Source of the DNA: JAQIBY01 sp964527535
GTDB taxonomy: Bacteria; Bacteroidota; Bacteroidia; Bacteroidales; ML635J-15
Length of the DNA: 19,542 bases
Direction: 5' to 3'
Assembly (NCBI GenBank): GCA_964527535.1
Contig: CAZGPW010000035.1
Span: 1-19,542 of the forward strand
The position numbers and the translations under genes were made by a program. Below the pieces are notes generated by a model, which searched no databases, was not told the DNA's origin, and was given only the letters and a program-made list of their open reading frames with translations. Each line of letters begins with the position of its first letter. The first letter of the stretch is position 1. This document shows positions 6,955-15,110 of the stretch, piece by piece.

Positions 6955-9408
6955 TTATTCTCCTAAACTTTGTTGCCCCATTTGACCTGTTTGCCTGTCA
7001 CCCTGCCTGAAGCGGTAACGAATGGAAAAAGAAAACACCGGATAATCCCACAGGGAATAATACACTTCACGTTCTGTTTCAATGCCTGCGTAATCGCTGT
7101 ATCCACCATGTTTCATCACGCTCCCGAGTAAATTTCTGCCCGATATAGAAATCATCAGGCTGCGTTCAAATAAATGTTGAACTATGGACAGCCCTGCATC
7201 AACATCCGGATAATCGTAACCGTCAAACTCCACCTCCCGGCTGTTGTAACCGATATTAACCGAACCACTGGTGTTGGCAAATATTTTTATGCTTGCATGC
7301 ATTTTAGCATTGTATCCATAATTGTTTTTTACGATTTCTTCAACCGGCACTCCTTGTTCCACCATGCTTTCTGAAAGGCTTGTGGCATCAATATGGCTGT
7401 GATAAAAAGAAGAAGAAAACGTCAGGCTGCATTTGCCTTTAAACATGGCAGCATACGCTGATAAGTCAATACCAAGACGGGATTGATAAGCAATGTTTTC
7501 CGGCATGCTCAGGGTAATAATTTCGTCCATAGGATAACTTATGTAAGATATTTCGTTGTTTGTCTGACTGAAAAACACATCGGCAGATACATTCCATAAT
7601 GGTTTATTAAAACCGTATCCCAAATACACATTGTTGTAATCCGCAGGATCAAGGTCAGGATTTCCTGTTCTCCAGCTGTAGGGATTACGTTTACTCACAA
7701 AACCGGATAAATAGGATGAATAAGGCATCTTCACAGATCGGGAATAGCTTATTTTCAGGTCTTGCATGCTGTCGATTGTGAATTTTAAATTTCCTGATGG
7801 CAATACATTATAATAATCTGCTCTAACGCTGACAGCAGTATCTTCAAGGCTTTCCGTATAATGATCATAATTTTCATGGTATTTTTTGTAGCGTTGTTCA
7901 ATGCCGCCATCAAACCGCCATTTTTTCCACCGTGTACCCAAACGTACAGATAAACTGTGATTTGTATTGTAACCCGTTTTTCCTGCATATTGCGATAACA
8001 CAGGAACACCATTGACGTAATGCTCCGTTTCATCATCGTTGGTAACAGATAAACTTCCCCTGTAACGGGCATTCCAACGTGTTTTTTCGGAAACAGGATG
8101 ATTATAATATATACCTGAATACACCCGGCTGGTATTTGAATTTGTTTTTGTCAAATTGTTTAATGTATCATTTACCAACTGGCTATTCAAATACCGGTAA
8201 TGATAATTGCTCTCAGTAAGCGACTTATCATCAAATAAACCCGGGGAATAATTGACATAAGCTGTAAATTCACGCAATGTGGTATCTATATCGTGGCGAA
8301 AATACGCTGACACATTACTGTAATATCGTTTGTTCTCACTTTGGTACATTCTTGTATAATCCTGATACACATCATCACCCAACATCATGGTACTTTCAGC
8401 GTTCGACCGTGATTCTCCACCATTACCTCCAATAGCACTACTGATGACAAGTTTGGCTTTGTCTGTAATGTTCCACTGAACACCAAGTGATTCATTTAAA
8501 AAATTGTATTCCGAATCGCTTTGACTATCTCCGGATGTTTCGTACAAAACACCATCCACCAGTTTACTGCCCGTGGTCCGGGATTTATATATCCGGTTAC
8601 TGGAGTAATACCACAGGTTATTGAAAAAAATGACATCCCCTGTTTTAAAGTTCAGATTGGCATACCCGGTTTTAGTGTTCAGTTGATCAAATTTCGCTGT
8701 AGAACCTCGCAGGCTACCCACACCACTGAAGCCATCGTTAGGAGGTTTTTTCATTTTTATGTTGATGATACCCCCTTTCCCTTCGCCCCCGCTTCGCATT
8801 GATGCATCAATAATCTCAATTTTTTCAACGTTGTCCACAGGGATCATGGCAAGGTCAGGGTACATATATTCGGCAGGCATGTCATCCACCATGACTTCCG
8901 GCGACGTGCCTTTATAACGGATGTTATTTTCTTCATCTACCGACACCCCGGGAAGTGTTCGCAACACATCGTAAATATCCCTGGCTGCTGATTTTTTATT
9001 TTCGCTGATGCCATACACTTTGCGGTCAAATTTTTGCACCACGGAATTTTGTTCTGCGACATCCACTTCATCAAGCAGGTTGGAATCTTGTTTTAAATGA
9101 ATTTTACCCATATCATGGGTGGATTTTTCCGGTAACTCAAGGGGGATCGTCTTTTTTTGGTACCCGAGCCCACTGATTTCAATTTTTTTCACAACGGACG
9201 ATTCTGCCTTCAATGAAAAGCTGCCATCTTCAGCGCTTATGCAGCCGTTTACCACAGAGTCTTCAGTGTTTTTCAAAATCACGTTGGAATAAGGTAAAGC
9301 GTTTTCTGTTCCGGCATCATGAACACTGCCACTGATTTTTATCGTTTGTGCACTTAGCAATCCACCAACGAATAATCCCACCACACACAACAACAATCTT
9401 TTGCCCAT
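6955..9408 (-). CDS. Outer membrane beta-barrel family protein (TonB-dependent receptor-like)
   Basis: This 817-residue protein has a signal peptide ending near residue 21 (Leu-Leu-Ser-Ala-Gln). A carboxypeptidase-regulatory-like beta-sandwich follows at about 22-105 (Gly-Ser-Val-His-Asp-Ala ... Leu-Pro-Tyr-Ser-Asn-Val ... Asp-Gly-Ser-Phe). A plug-like domain lies at about 115-225, with Leu-Arg-Thr-Leu-Pro-Gly-Val-Ser-Val-Asp and Val-Glu-Lys-Ile-Glu-Ile-Ile-Asp. The rest is a long alternating beta-strand region ending Phe-Ser-Ile-Arg-Tyr-Arg-Phe. This is the architecture of the outer membrane beta-barrel family common in Bacteroidota. It may import a ligand or act in another envelope role. 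No SusD-like partner or TonB box is seen, and the last 15 or so residues form a Gln/Gly-rich tail after the final strand. It stands alone, ending towards the aminotransferase. Substrate unknown. Confidence 0.87.
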   Translation of the reverse strand: MGKRLLLCVVGLFVGGLLSAQTIKISGSVHDAGTENALPYSNVILKNTEDSVVNGCISAEDGSFSLKAESSVVKKIEISGLGYQKKTIPLELPEKSTHDMGKIHLKQDSNLLDEVDVAEQNSVVQKFDRKVYGISENKKSAARDIYDVLRTLPGVSVDEENNIRYKGTSPEVMVDDMPAEYMYPDLAMIPVDNVEKIEIIDASMRSGGEGKGGIINIKMKKPPNDGFSGVGSLRGSTAKFDQLNTKTGYANLNFKTGDVIFFNNLWYYSSNRIYKSRTTGSKLVDGVLYETSGDSQSDSEYNFLNESLGVQWNITDKAKLVISSAIGGNGGESRSNAESTMMLGDDVYQDYTRMYQSENKRYYSNVSAYFRHDIDTTLREFTAYVNYSPGLFDDKSLTESNYHYRYLNSQLVNDTLNNLTKTNSNTSRVYSGIYYNHPVSEKTRWNARYRGSLSVTNDDETEHYVNGVPVLSQYAGKTGYNTNHSLSVRLGTRWKKWRFDGGIEQRYKKYHENYDHYTESLEDTAVSVRADYYNVLPSGNLKFTIDSMQDLKISYSRSVKMPYSSYLSGFVSKRNPYSWRTGNPDLDPADYNNVYLGYGFNKPLWNVSADVFFSQTNNEISYISYPMDEIITLSMPENIAYQSRLGIDLSAYAAMFKGKCSLTFSSSFYHSHIDATSLSESMVEQGVPVEEIVKNNYGYNAKMHASIKIFANTSGSVNIGYNSREVEFDGYDYPDVDAGLSIVQHLFERSLMISISGRNLLGSVMKHGGYSDYAGIETEREVYYSLWDYPVFSFSIRYRFRQGDRQTGQMGQQSLGE

Positions 9409-9618
9409 AACATTATATCAATTACAATATATTTCCTGATAATTAATAAATTAAAGCATGTTTTAAAGGTTAAGATAAGCCAGAAATTGGTTGTAAACGC
9501 AATAATAGAAATTATATTTAATACAAGAACGCAAAATTGTATTAAAATATTCTATTAATATCGTAAATTTTCCACAAGTTCCCTCCTGTCAGGTTTTTAT
9601 TTGCATTCTACTGCAAAC

Positions 9619-10428
9619 TTATTCTTTTTCATCCGGATGCACCATGGGAACAAAACGTACGCCGGTTACTGTTTTCTCTTTTATTTTCCCTGATTCTGTT
9701 TTTTCAATCAATTTAAGCAATTGATGATATGTGCCGACAGGAACCACCATTTTACCACCCCGTTTTAATTGGTCTATCAATACCTGAGGAATTTCTTCAG
9801 GAGCTGCGGTAATAATAATTCTGTCAAATTTTGCTTTGTCCGGCCATCCTTTATATCCGTTTCCATGCTTCACCTCAACGTTATCATATCCCTGTTCTTT
9901 AAGCAACTGTTCCGCTTGTGTTGCCAGGCTTTTCACAATTTCGATACTGTACACTTCTTTGGCAAGCTGGGATAAAATTGCGGCCTGATAGCCCGATCCG
10001 GTACCGATTTCCAGAACTTTTTCCGTTCCATCAAGATCAAGCACAGAGGTCATAAGTGCCACAATATACGGTTGTGATATGGTTTGCCCGTGACCAATTG
10101 GCAGTGGGCCATCAACGTAAGCCCTGTCCTTATATGCATCGGGAACAAACAAATGACGCGGGGTGTTTTTCATGGCTTCCAACACCCGCTCGTCACGAAT
10201 TCCCCTGATTTTAATTTGGTTTTCCACCATATTTCTTGCTTTAGCTTTCCACTGCTTATCGCCATCCTGCGATTCTTTATGCTGTTTATTTCTGAGCTTC
10301 ATATTATTATCCGTTTGCATTTCAGACCGGTTGTACGAGTTACAGCTTACTAAAAAAACACATAAAACGACGAGCAAACATTTTTTCCGCAAATTATTAC
10401 AAGAGATATCTAAAAATTGTTTAAACAT
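9619..10428 (-). CDS. pcm: Protein-L-isoaspartate O-methyltransferase with lipoprotein signal
   Basis: The 269 residues from the chosen start form a PCMT. These enzymes use S-adenosylmethionine to methylate L-isoaspartyl residues in damaged proteins and so start their repair. Motif I is Val-Leu-Glu-Ile-Gly-Thr-Gly-Ser-Gly-Tyr (Glu at residue 140). The family signature Gly-His-Gly-Gln-Thr-Ile-Ser-Gln-Pro-Tyr-Ile-Val-Ala precedes it. Unlike the cytosolic enzyme, this one has a basic, hydrophobic N-terminus ending in Leu-Val-Ser-Cys (Cys29), a lipobox, followed by a polar linker. It is probably a periplasmic or outer membrane lipoprotein. The frame is open 14 codons further (ATG at 10470), but a promoter-like element at 10464-10495 would place the transcript start inside that extension, so I chose 10428. 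Another ATG at 10461 is possible. It is divergent from the Gfo/Idh/MocA gene. Confidence 0.9.
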   Translation of the reverse strand: MFKQFLDISCNNLRKKCLLVVLCVFLVSCNSYNRSEMQTDNNMKLRNKQHKESQDGDKQWKAKARNMVENQIKIRGIRDERVLEAMKNTPRHLFVPDAYKDRAYVDGPLPIGHGQTISQPYIVALMTSVLDLDGTEKVLEIGTGSGYQAAILSQLAKEVYSIEIVKSLATQAEQLLKEQGYDNVEVKHGNGYKGWPDKAKFDRIIITAAPEEIPQVLIDQLKRGGKMVVPVGTYHQLLKLIEKTESGKIKEKTVTGVRFVPMVHPDEKE

Positions 10429-10463
10429 GTTGTATTGTTTTTTTATCAGAGGCATATTTTTCA

Positions 10464-10495
10464 TAAACATACAATTTTTTTATCAATTTTCAAAA
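10464..10495 (-). promoter_or_regulatory. Putative promoter of pcm
   Basis: Read on the minus strand, TTTTG (10495-10491) is followed after 19 bases by TATGTTTA (10471-10464). This fits TTTG-N19-TAnnTTTG with one mismatch in the last base. Transcription would begin near 10457, upstream of the ATG at 10428. Confidence 0.4.
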
Positions 10496-10733
10496 CGGAA
10501 CACCATATTATCTTGCTTTCAATTATCATGGCAAGCCAACCCCGATACGTTTCGTTAGGTGGTAAAGCAAAAATCGAACATTATAGACAGTCTCTTTTTA
10601 GTCTGTAATTATGATACACTTTTGAAATGCAATATAACGTCTTGTTTGTTAACAAGATCACGTTGATAAAAAGCGGTTGCGCTATAAAAAACATGCAACA
10701 ATTCACTATATTTTAGTAAAAAATTTGAGGTCT

Positions 10734-11687
10734 ATGATCAAGGCAGGCATACTGGGAACAGATGAACACATTGAGTCATACCTTGACCTGTTAAAACAGT
10801 TAAACAGTTTTCATCTGGTAGGGCTACATGATATCAACGATGCCAAGGTACTGGATATCCATAAAAAATATGGTATCCGTATTTTCACGCATCCCGATGA
10901 AATGTTTGATGAAGTTGATGCATTGATTACCACTACGGGATTTAATTCTTATCATTGCTTGCGTTCAGCCTTACGTCGATCAAAACACGTTTTTATTGGA
11001 AAACCTGGAGAATACAGCGTTAGCCAAACCAGGGAACTCATCAACCTGAGTGATGAGGCAGAAGTAATCGTACAACTGGGATTCAGACACAGATACAATC
11101 CGGCATTTTTAGCAGCGCGTCCGTTTATTGACCCAAAGGTACGTATGGTACAAGCAAGGCGCATGCTCACCTTTAGGGAAAACTGCATACTGGATCCGGT
11201 ACAGGATATCATGCTGCATGATGTGGATAATATTCTCAGCGTCGTAAATTCCAACATCCGGAAAATTTCAGCTTTTGGTATCAGCACCAATGAAAAAAAA
11301 CCGGATGTAGTCAATGCCTTTATTGAATTTCACAATGGGTGCATTGCCAATCTTACTGCAAGTACCATTGCAGGCACAGAAGCACAGGATGCTGTTTTTT
11401 ACAACCCAAAAGATTACATCGAAATAGATTTCAAAAATCATAAAGCATCAAGGTACAATAAGCGTTCAGAAAACAACATGACGCTGTTTGGAGAAAGCAA
11501 AAATGATCTGAACTGTGAACATATCCCCGTAAAAAATGCCAATGAAGTTGCCGATGAACTTGAAGCTTTTTCAAGAAGCATTTTAAAAATCAGCCATCCT
11601 GAGGTAAACCTTGAAAATACATCCCGAACCATGGCAGTTATACGTGAGATAAAATCACGATTGAAATTAACCGCCAATTGTTTTTAA
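10734..11687 (+). CDS. Divergent Gfo/Idh/MocA family oxidoreductase-like protein
   Basis: This 317-residue protein has the Gfo/Idh/MocA two-domain layout: a Rossmann domain (about 1-115) and an alpha/beta C-terminal domain. Members reduce or oxidise sugar hydroxyls with NAD(P). The C-terminal hallmarks are kept: Arg-Tyr-Asn-Pro-Ala-Phe-Leu-Ala-Ala, Leu-His162-Asp-Val-Asp, and Asn-Gly-Cys-Ile-Ala-Asn-Leu-Thr-Ala-Ser. The usual glycine-rich loop is degenerate (Gly-Ile-Leu-Gly-Thr-Asp-Glu-His, residues 5-12). The Glu-Lys-Pro motif reads Gly89-Lys90-Pro91, keeping only the lysine and proline. Cofactor binding may be weakened or lost. The frame is open from 10677, but the ATG at 10734 starts the domain properly (Met-Ile-Lys-Ala-Gly) and has GAGG just before it. 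It leads a run with a lipoprotein and a glycosylphosphotransferase, so a sugar-precursor or regulatory role in glycan synthesis is likely. Confidence 0.82.
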   Translation: MIKAGILGTDEHIESYLDLLKQLNSFHLVGLHDINDAKVLDIHKKYGIRIFTHPDEMFDEVDALITTTGFNSYHCLRSALRRSKHVFIGKPGEYSVSQTRELINLSDEAEVIVQLGFRHRYNPAFLAARPFIDPKVRMVQARRMLTFRENCILDPVQDIMLHDVDNILSVVNSNIRKISAFGISTNEKKPDVVNAFIEFHNGCIANLTASTIAGTEAQDAVFYNPKDYIEIDFKNHKASRYNKRSENNMTLFGESKNDLNCEHIPVKNANEVADELEAFSRSILKISHPEVNLENTSRTMAVIREIKSRLKLTANCF

Positions 11688-11741
11688 ATTGCAAACAATA
11701 AGTTTTCTTTGCAGGCGTTATTTATCAAAATACAACTCCGT

Positions 11742-12614
11742 ATGCCTGGCAAAGTAGTGTTTCGTAATGTAGTGATAGTCACATTCCTGGGCTTATTATT
11801 TTCCTGCGACATCATCAATCCCGAAGAACCAATCCCTTCTTACATTCATGTGGATACTGCGATGGTAAAACCGGTACCGGGTGAAGTAACAGGTTTTCAT
11901 AACTTTCAGGATGTATGGGTTTATGTAGATGGAGCCTTAGTGGGAACCTACCAGATTCCCTTCACCGTTCCTGTTTTACCATCAGGCAATCAAACCATCA
12001 CCCTTGAAGCAGGCATTAAAGAAAGCGGACAAAGCATGTTTCGCACAAAATATCCTTTTGTGAGCAGTTATTATAAAGACACCCTGTTGCCACCGGCAGA
12101 CACCTTACACCTAACCCCGGTATATGAATATGTTGAAGCCAATGTCCCCCTTTACGAAGGCTTTGAAGACCTTGGCACACAATTTGAAAAGACTGAAGCG
12201 AGCGATACCAGTTTTATTATTATGGAAGACAGCAACAGCATACACGGCAATTATGGTTATGTAGCACTGGACATTAGCAGGCCAAATTTTGACTGCCGGA
12301 CATCTGACCTGTATGAATTGCCAAAAACTGAAAAGACTTACTTTGAATTTGATTATAAATGCAACGAAAAATTAACAGCAGGTGTCTTTGCTAAGGAATA
12401 TAACGATGGGGTATTTACTGATGTGCGTTATTCAGTTATTGTTTTAGATACCACCAAGCATTGGAACAGGATATATTTAAATTTGACCGAAATTGTTGCA
12501 CAAACAACCAATGCCATCGAATACCGTCTGTTTTTCAGTGCAAGCAAAGAAGAAACTCAGGACAATGAATTGGGTGAAGTTTTTTTGGATAACATTAAAC
12601 TGATACATTATTAA
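11742..12614 (+). CDS. Uncharacterised lipoprotein of a polysaccharide-type operon
   Basis: I know of no tested function for this 290-residue protein. From the ATG at 11742 there is a short signal peptide with lipobox Leu-Leu-Phe-Ser-Cys22, followed by Asp-Ile-Ile-Asn-Pro-Glu-Glu-Pro, so it should be a lipid-anchored envelope protein. A TTG 33 bases upstream in frame is possible but would lengthen the signal unusually. The first third has a PEGA-like beta pattern (Val-Trp-Val-Tyr-Val-Asp-Gly-x-Leu-Val-Gly-Thr-Tyr ... Pro-Phe-Thr-Val-Pro-Val). The last two thirds read as a jelly-roll/concanavalin-like fold ending Phe-Leu-Asp-Asn-Ile-Lys-Leu-Ile-His-Tyr. It ends in TAATG, sharing the A with the start of the glycosylphosphotransferase, so the two are translationally coupled. 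This suggests a role in export, anchoring or recognition of the glycan, which is inference. Confidence 0.75.
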   Translation: MPGKVVFRNVVIVTFLGLLFSCDIINPEEPIPSYIHVDTAMVKPVPGEVTGFHNFQDVWVYVDGALVGTYQIPFTVPVLPSGNQTITLEAGIKESGQSMFRTKYPFVSSYYKDTLLPPADTLHLTPVYEYVEANVPLYEGFEDLGTQFEKTEASDTSFIIMEDSNSIHGNYGYVALDISRPNFDCRTSDLYELPKTEKTYFEFDYKCNEKLTAGVFAKEYNDGVFTDVRYSVIVLDTTKHWNRIYLNLTEIVAQTTNAIEYRLFFSASKEETQDNELGEVFLDNIKLIHY

Positions 12615-14029
12615 TGAATATTTTGCAACACAGAATTAAATACATACTTGCTGATTACCTTGCAGCAGCCAGTGCGTGGACACTGTTTTTTATATTCAGA
12701 AAATTGGTAATTGAAACACGAATACTTGATCATCAGCCGGAATTGATTTTTGATACACAATTTATTTTTGGCATCATACTCATTCCACTTTTCTGGTTGT
12801 TTTTACATTTATTGAGTGGCTATTACAGAAACATTTACCGAAAATCGCGTCTAAAAGAATTTTCCACCACCTTTGTAACCATTTTTATCGGCACATTTAT
12901 CATCTTTTTTGTGCTTATTCTGGATGATGTGGTAAATTCATACAAAGATTATTATCAGTCTTTTGCCGTCCTTTTTGGACTGCAATTTTTCCTCACATAC
13001 ATTCCCCGTTTTCTGATTACAACCAACACAAATCACCTTATCCGCAATCATAAACTTCATTTCAATGCCATTATGATAGGCAGTACGGAGCGGGCAGTAA
13101 AATTATTTGAAGAGATAAAGTATCAAAAACCTTATAGTGGCCTCAACATCCTGGGTTTTATCCCCATAAGGCAAAAGAAACATTATCAATTACAAGATCA
13201 TCTGCCTGCGTTGGGAAAATTAACCGATATTGATACACTGATACAAAAGTACAAAATAGAAGAGGCCATTATAGCCATTGAATCAAAAGACCACGATAAA
13301 ATCCAGGAAATTATTAATTACCTGCATGGTACTTCGCTCACCATTAAGGTGATTCCGGATATGTATGATATCCTGATCGGGAAAGTAAGGATGAATCACA
13401 TCCTTGGCACACCACTCATACAAGTCAGGAAAGACATCATGCCCACATGGCAATTACATACAAAACGGCTTCTTGATGTGGTGGTATCTTTTTTTGCATT
13501 GATTTTACTGTCTCCGCTTTACCTGTTCATTGCCATCGGTGTAAAATTATCATCAAAAGGGCCTGTAATATATACGCATGAACGCATTGGTAAAAATCAA
13601 AAGCCCTTCAACATATATAAATTTAGATCTATGTACGTTGGAGCCGAAAAACATGGCCCCTCATTGAGCAGTAAAGATGACAAAAGGGTAACAAATTTTG
13701 GGCGTTTTCTAAGAAAGACACGTTTGGATGAATTACCCCAGTTTTATAATGTTATAAAAGGCAACATGTCTTTGGTTGGCCCCAGGCCTGAAAGGCAGTA
13801 TTTTATTGATCAGATTATAGAAAAAGCCCCCCACTACAGGATGTTACATAAAGTCAAACCTGGAATTACTTCATGGGGGCAGGTAAAATACGGTTACGCT
13901 GAAAACGTTGACCAAATGATAGAACGGCTGAAATATGACATCCTCTATATTGAGAATATTTCATTGGCTGTTGACTTCAAAATACTGATATACACCATCA
14001 TAACTGTTATTAAGAGCAGGGGGAAATAA
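12614..14029 (+). CDS. Exopolysaccharide polyprenyl glycosylphosphotransferase
   Basis: This 471-residue membrane enzyme is expected to transfer a sugar 1-phosphate from a nucleotide sugar to undecaprenyl phosphate, the first step of a capsule, exopolysaccharide or O-antigen unit. Four transmembrane helices lie in the first 140 residues. A Rossmann-like cytosolic domain follows (about 150-265, Ala-Ile-Met-Ile-Gly-Ser). Then comes a membrane hairpin starting Lys284-Arg-Leu-Leu-Asp-Val-Val and the catalytic bacterial sugar transferase domain. Its signatures are Lys-Phe-Arg-Ser-Met, Leu-Arg-Lys-Thr-Arg-Leu-Asp-Glu-Leu-Pro-Gln, Val-Gly-Pro-Arg-Pro-Glu and Lys-Pro-Gly-Ile-Thr-Ser-Trp-Gly-Gln. Length and layout are standard (WbaP/WcaJ-like). 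The sugar is not predictable. Its ATG overlaps the stop of the lipoprotein gene by one base, and its last 20 bases overlap the convergent mutY. No other glycan genes follow, so it may act with loci elsewhere. Confidence 0.93.
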   Translation: MNILQHRIKYILADYLAAASAWTLFFIFRKLVIETRILDHQPELIFDTQFIFGIILIPLFWLFLHLLSGYYRNIYRKSRLKEFSTTFVTIFIGTFIIFFVLILDDVVNSYKDYYQSFAVLFGLQFFLTYIPRFLITTNTNHLIRNHKLHFNAIMIGSTERAVKLFEEIKYQKPYSGLNILGFIPIRQKKHYQLQDHLPALGKLTDIDTLIQKYKIEEAIIAIESKDHDKIQEIINYLHGTSLTIKVIPDMYDILIGKVRMNHILGTPLIQVRKDIMPTWQLHTKRLLDVVVSFFALILLSPLYLFIAIGVKLSSKGPVIYTHERIGKNQKPFNIYKFRSMYVGAEKHGPSLSSKDDKRVTNFGRFLRKTRLDELPQFYNVIKGNMSLVGPRPERQYFIDQIIEKAPHYRMLHKVKPGITSWGQVKYGYAENVDQMIERLKYDILYIENISLAVDFKILIYTIITVIKSRGK

Positions 14030-15065
14030 TGGATTTTACAGCCTTGCTGTTTATGATCTTATCCATCAAACGATGTACGGGGTAATTTTTTAATTTGCTG
14101 ATATTTACCATATTTCCAGGTATGCTATTTACCCCCGAGGCCATATATACATGGGCAAAAATCTCCTGATGAGAGAGTACGTGCGCTGGAAAACTTTCAA
14201 TGTATAATAAAGATGATAAATTTGTTCCGTATTTTTGATTCACCGCCTCTCGTATATTTTCTTCAGTGGCACGGTCATGCAATTCCACAATCGGAAATTC
14301 ATACAACGAACGCCAGATGTCTGAATCATCACGTCGCAATATAGCTGTATTATTTTTTTGCATCATGACAACATAATGAAAATGCCGTGTTTTTCTGGTT
14401 TTAATTTTTGGTTTTACAGGCCTTGATTTTTGAACATTATTACCACAGGCAAGGCATTTTTCTAATAAGGGGCATTGGTTACAGAGCGGGCTTTTTTTAC
14501 ACCGTAAGGCTCCCAGTTCCATGATGGCCTGATTGAATTCAGCGGGATGTTGATCATCAAAAATGGTATTTACCCCGCTTTTAATTTCTGCTTCAAAAGC
14601 AGAACTTCCATAAACCTCAGCGACATCAAACAAACGTGAAATTACACGGCGGACATTCCCATCCACAACAGGTACAGCTATACCAAATGCAAAGGATGAA
14701 ATGGCTGCAGCTGTGTATTCCCCGATACCTTTCAATTTTAACAAGGCGTAATAGTCAGCAGGAAATTTACCCTGGTAATGTTTTACAACATATTGCCCGG
14801 CTTTCAACATGTTTTCAGCTCGCCGGTAATAGCCAAGCCCCTGCCACAATTTCATGAATTCATTCTTGTCTGCATTGGCAAGGCTTTCAACATCAGGATA
14901 ACGTTTAAGTATCCGGTTATAGTAATGCAAGCCCGTCGATATCTGAGTTTGTTGCAATATAATCTCAGACAACCATATTTTGTAAGGATCATGCGTTTGT
15001 CGCCAGGGAAGATCACGTTTGTTTTCTGCGTACCAACAAAGTAAAATATTTGCAATTAACTTCAT
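14010..15065 (-). CDS. mutY: A/G-specific adenine glycosylase
   Basis: This 351-residue DNA repair enzyme removes adenine mispaired with 8-oxoguanine or guanine. The catalytic residues are Glu34 (Glu-Ile-Ile-Leu-Gln-Gln-Thr-Gln) and Asp135 (Val-Val-Asp-Gly-Asn-Val). The helix-hairpin-helix reads Leu-Lys-Gly-Ile-Gly-Glu-Tyr-Thr-Ala. A C-terminal NUDIX-like domain starts near residue 230. Four cysteines for the [4Fe-4S] cluster are present at 189, 195, 198 and 204. The first spacing is five residues instead of the usual six, while the Glu-Asp and Asp-first-Cys distances equal those of the E. coli enzyme. An upstream ATG (15086) is open. I chose 15065 because the protein then begins at the usual place and a TAnnTTTG box lies between the two. 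The gene is divergent from HU and overlaps the glycosyltransferase end. Confidence 0.93.
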   Translation of the reverse strand: MKLIANILLCWYAENKRDLPWRQTHDPYKIWLSEIILQQTQISTGLHYYNRILKRYPDVESLANADKNEFMKLWQGLGYYRRAENMLKAGQYVVKHYQGKFPADYYALLKLKGIGEYTAAAISSFAFGIAVPVVDGNVRRVISRLFDVAEVYGSSAFEAEIKSGVNTIFDDQHPAEFNQAIMELGALRCKKSPLCNQCPLLEKCLACGNNVQKSRPVKPKIKTRKTRHFHYVVMMQKNNTAILRRDDSDIWRSLYEFPIVELHDRATEENIREAVNQKYGTNLSSLLYIESFPAHVLSHQEIFAHVYMASGVNSIPGNMVNISKLKNYPVHRLMDKIINSKAVKSIISPCS

Positions 15066-15072
15066 GATGGCG

Positions 15073-15080
15073 CAAAGGTA
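15073..15080 (-). promoter_or_regulatory. Putative -7 box of mutY (TACCTTTG)
   Basis: On the minus strand TACCTTTG matches TAnnTTTG and ends seven bases before the ATG at 15065. If used, the transcript would start almost at the ATG, giving a leaderless or nearly leaderless message. No clear -33 TTG is seen at the right distance, so this is tentative. Confidence 0.3.
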
Positions 15081-15110
15081 AATCAAAATACAATAATTTT
15101 AAAAATGAGT

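Noticed and set aside
10163..10558. A 131-codon open frame on the plus strand opposite pcm
   Set aside because: Antisense to the well-supported methyltransferase. The hydrophobic, Cys/Ser/Phe-rich translation is what the complement of Lys/Gln-rich coding gives.
10671..10733. TTG plus TATATTTT (10707) as promoter of the Gfo/Idh/MocA gene
   Set aside because: The spacing between the two boxes is about 29 bases, too long, and the -7 box lacks its final G.
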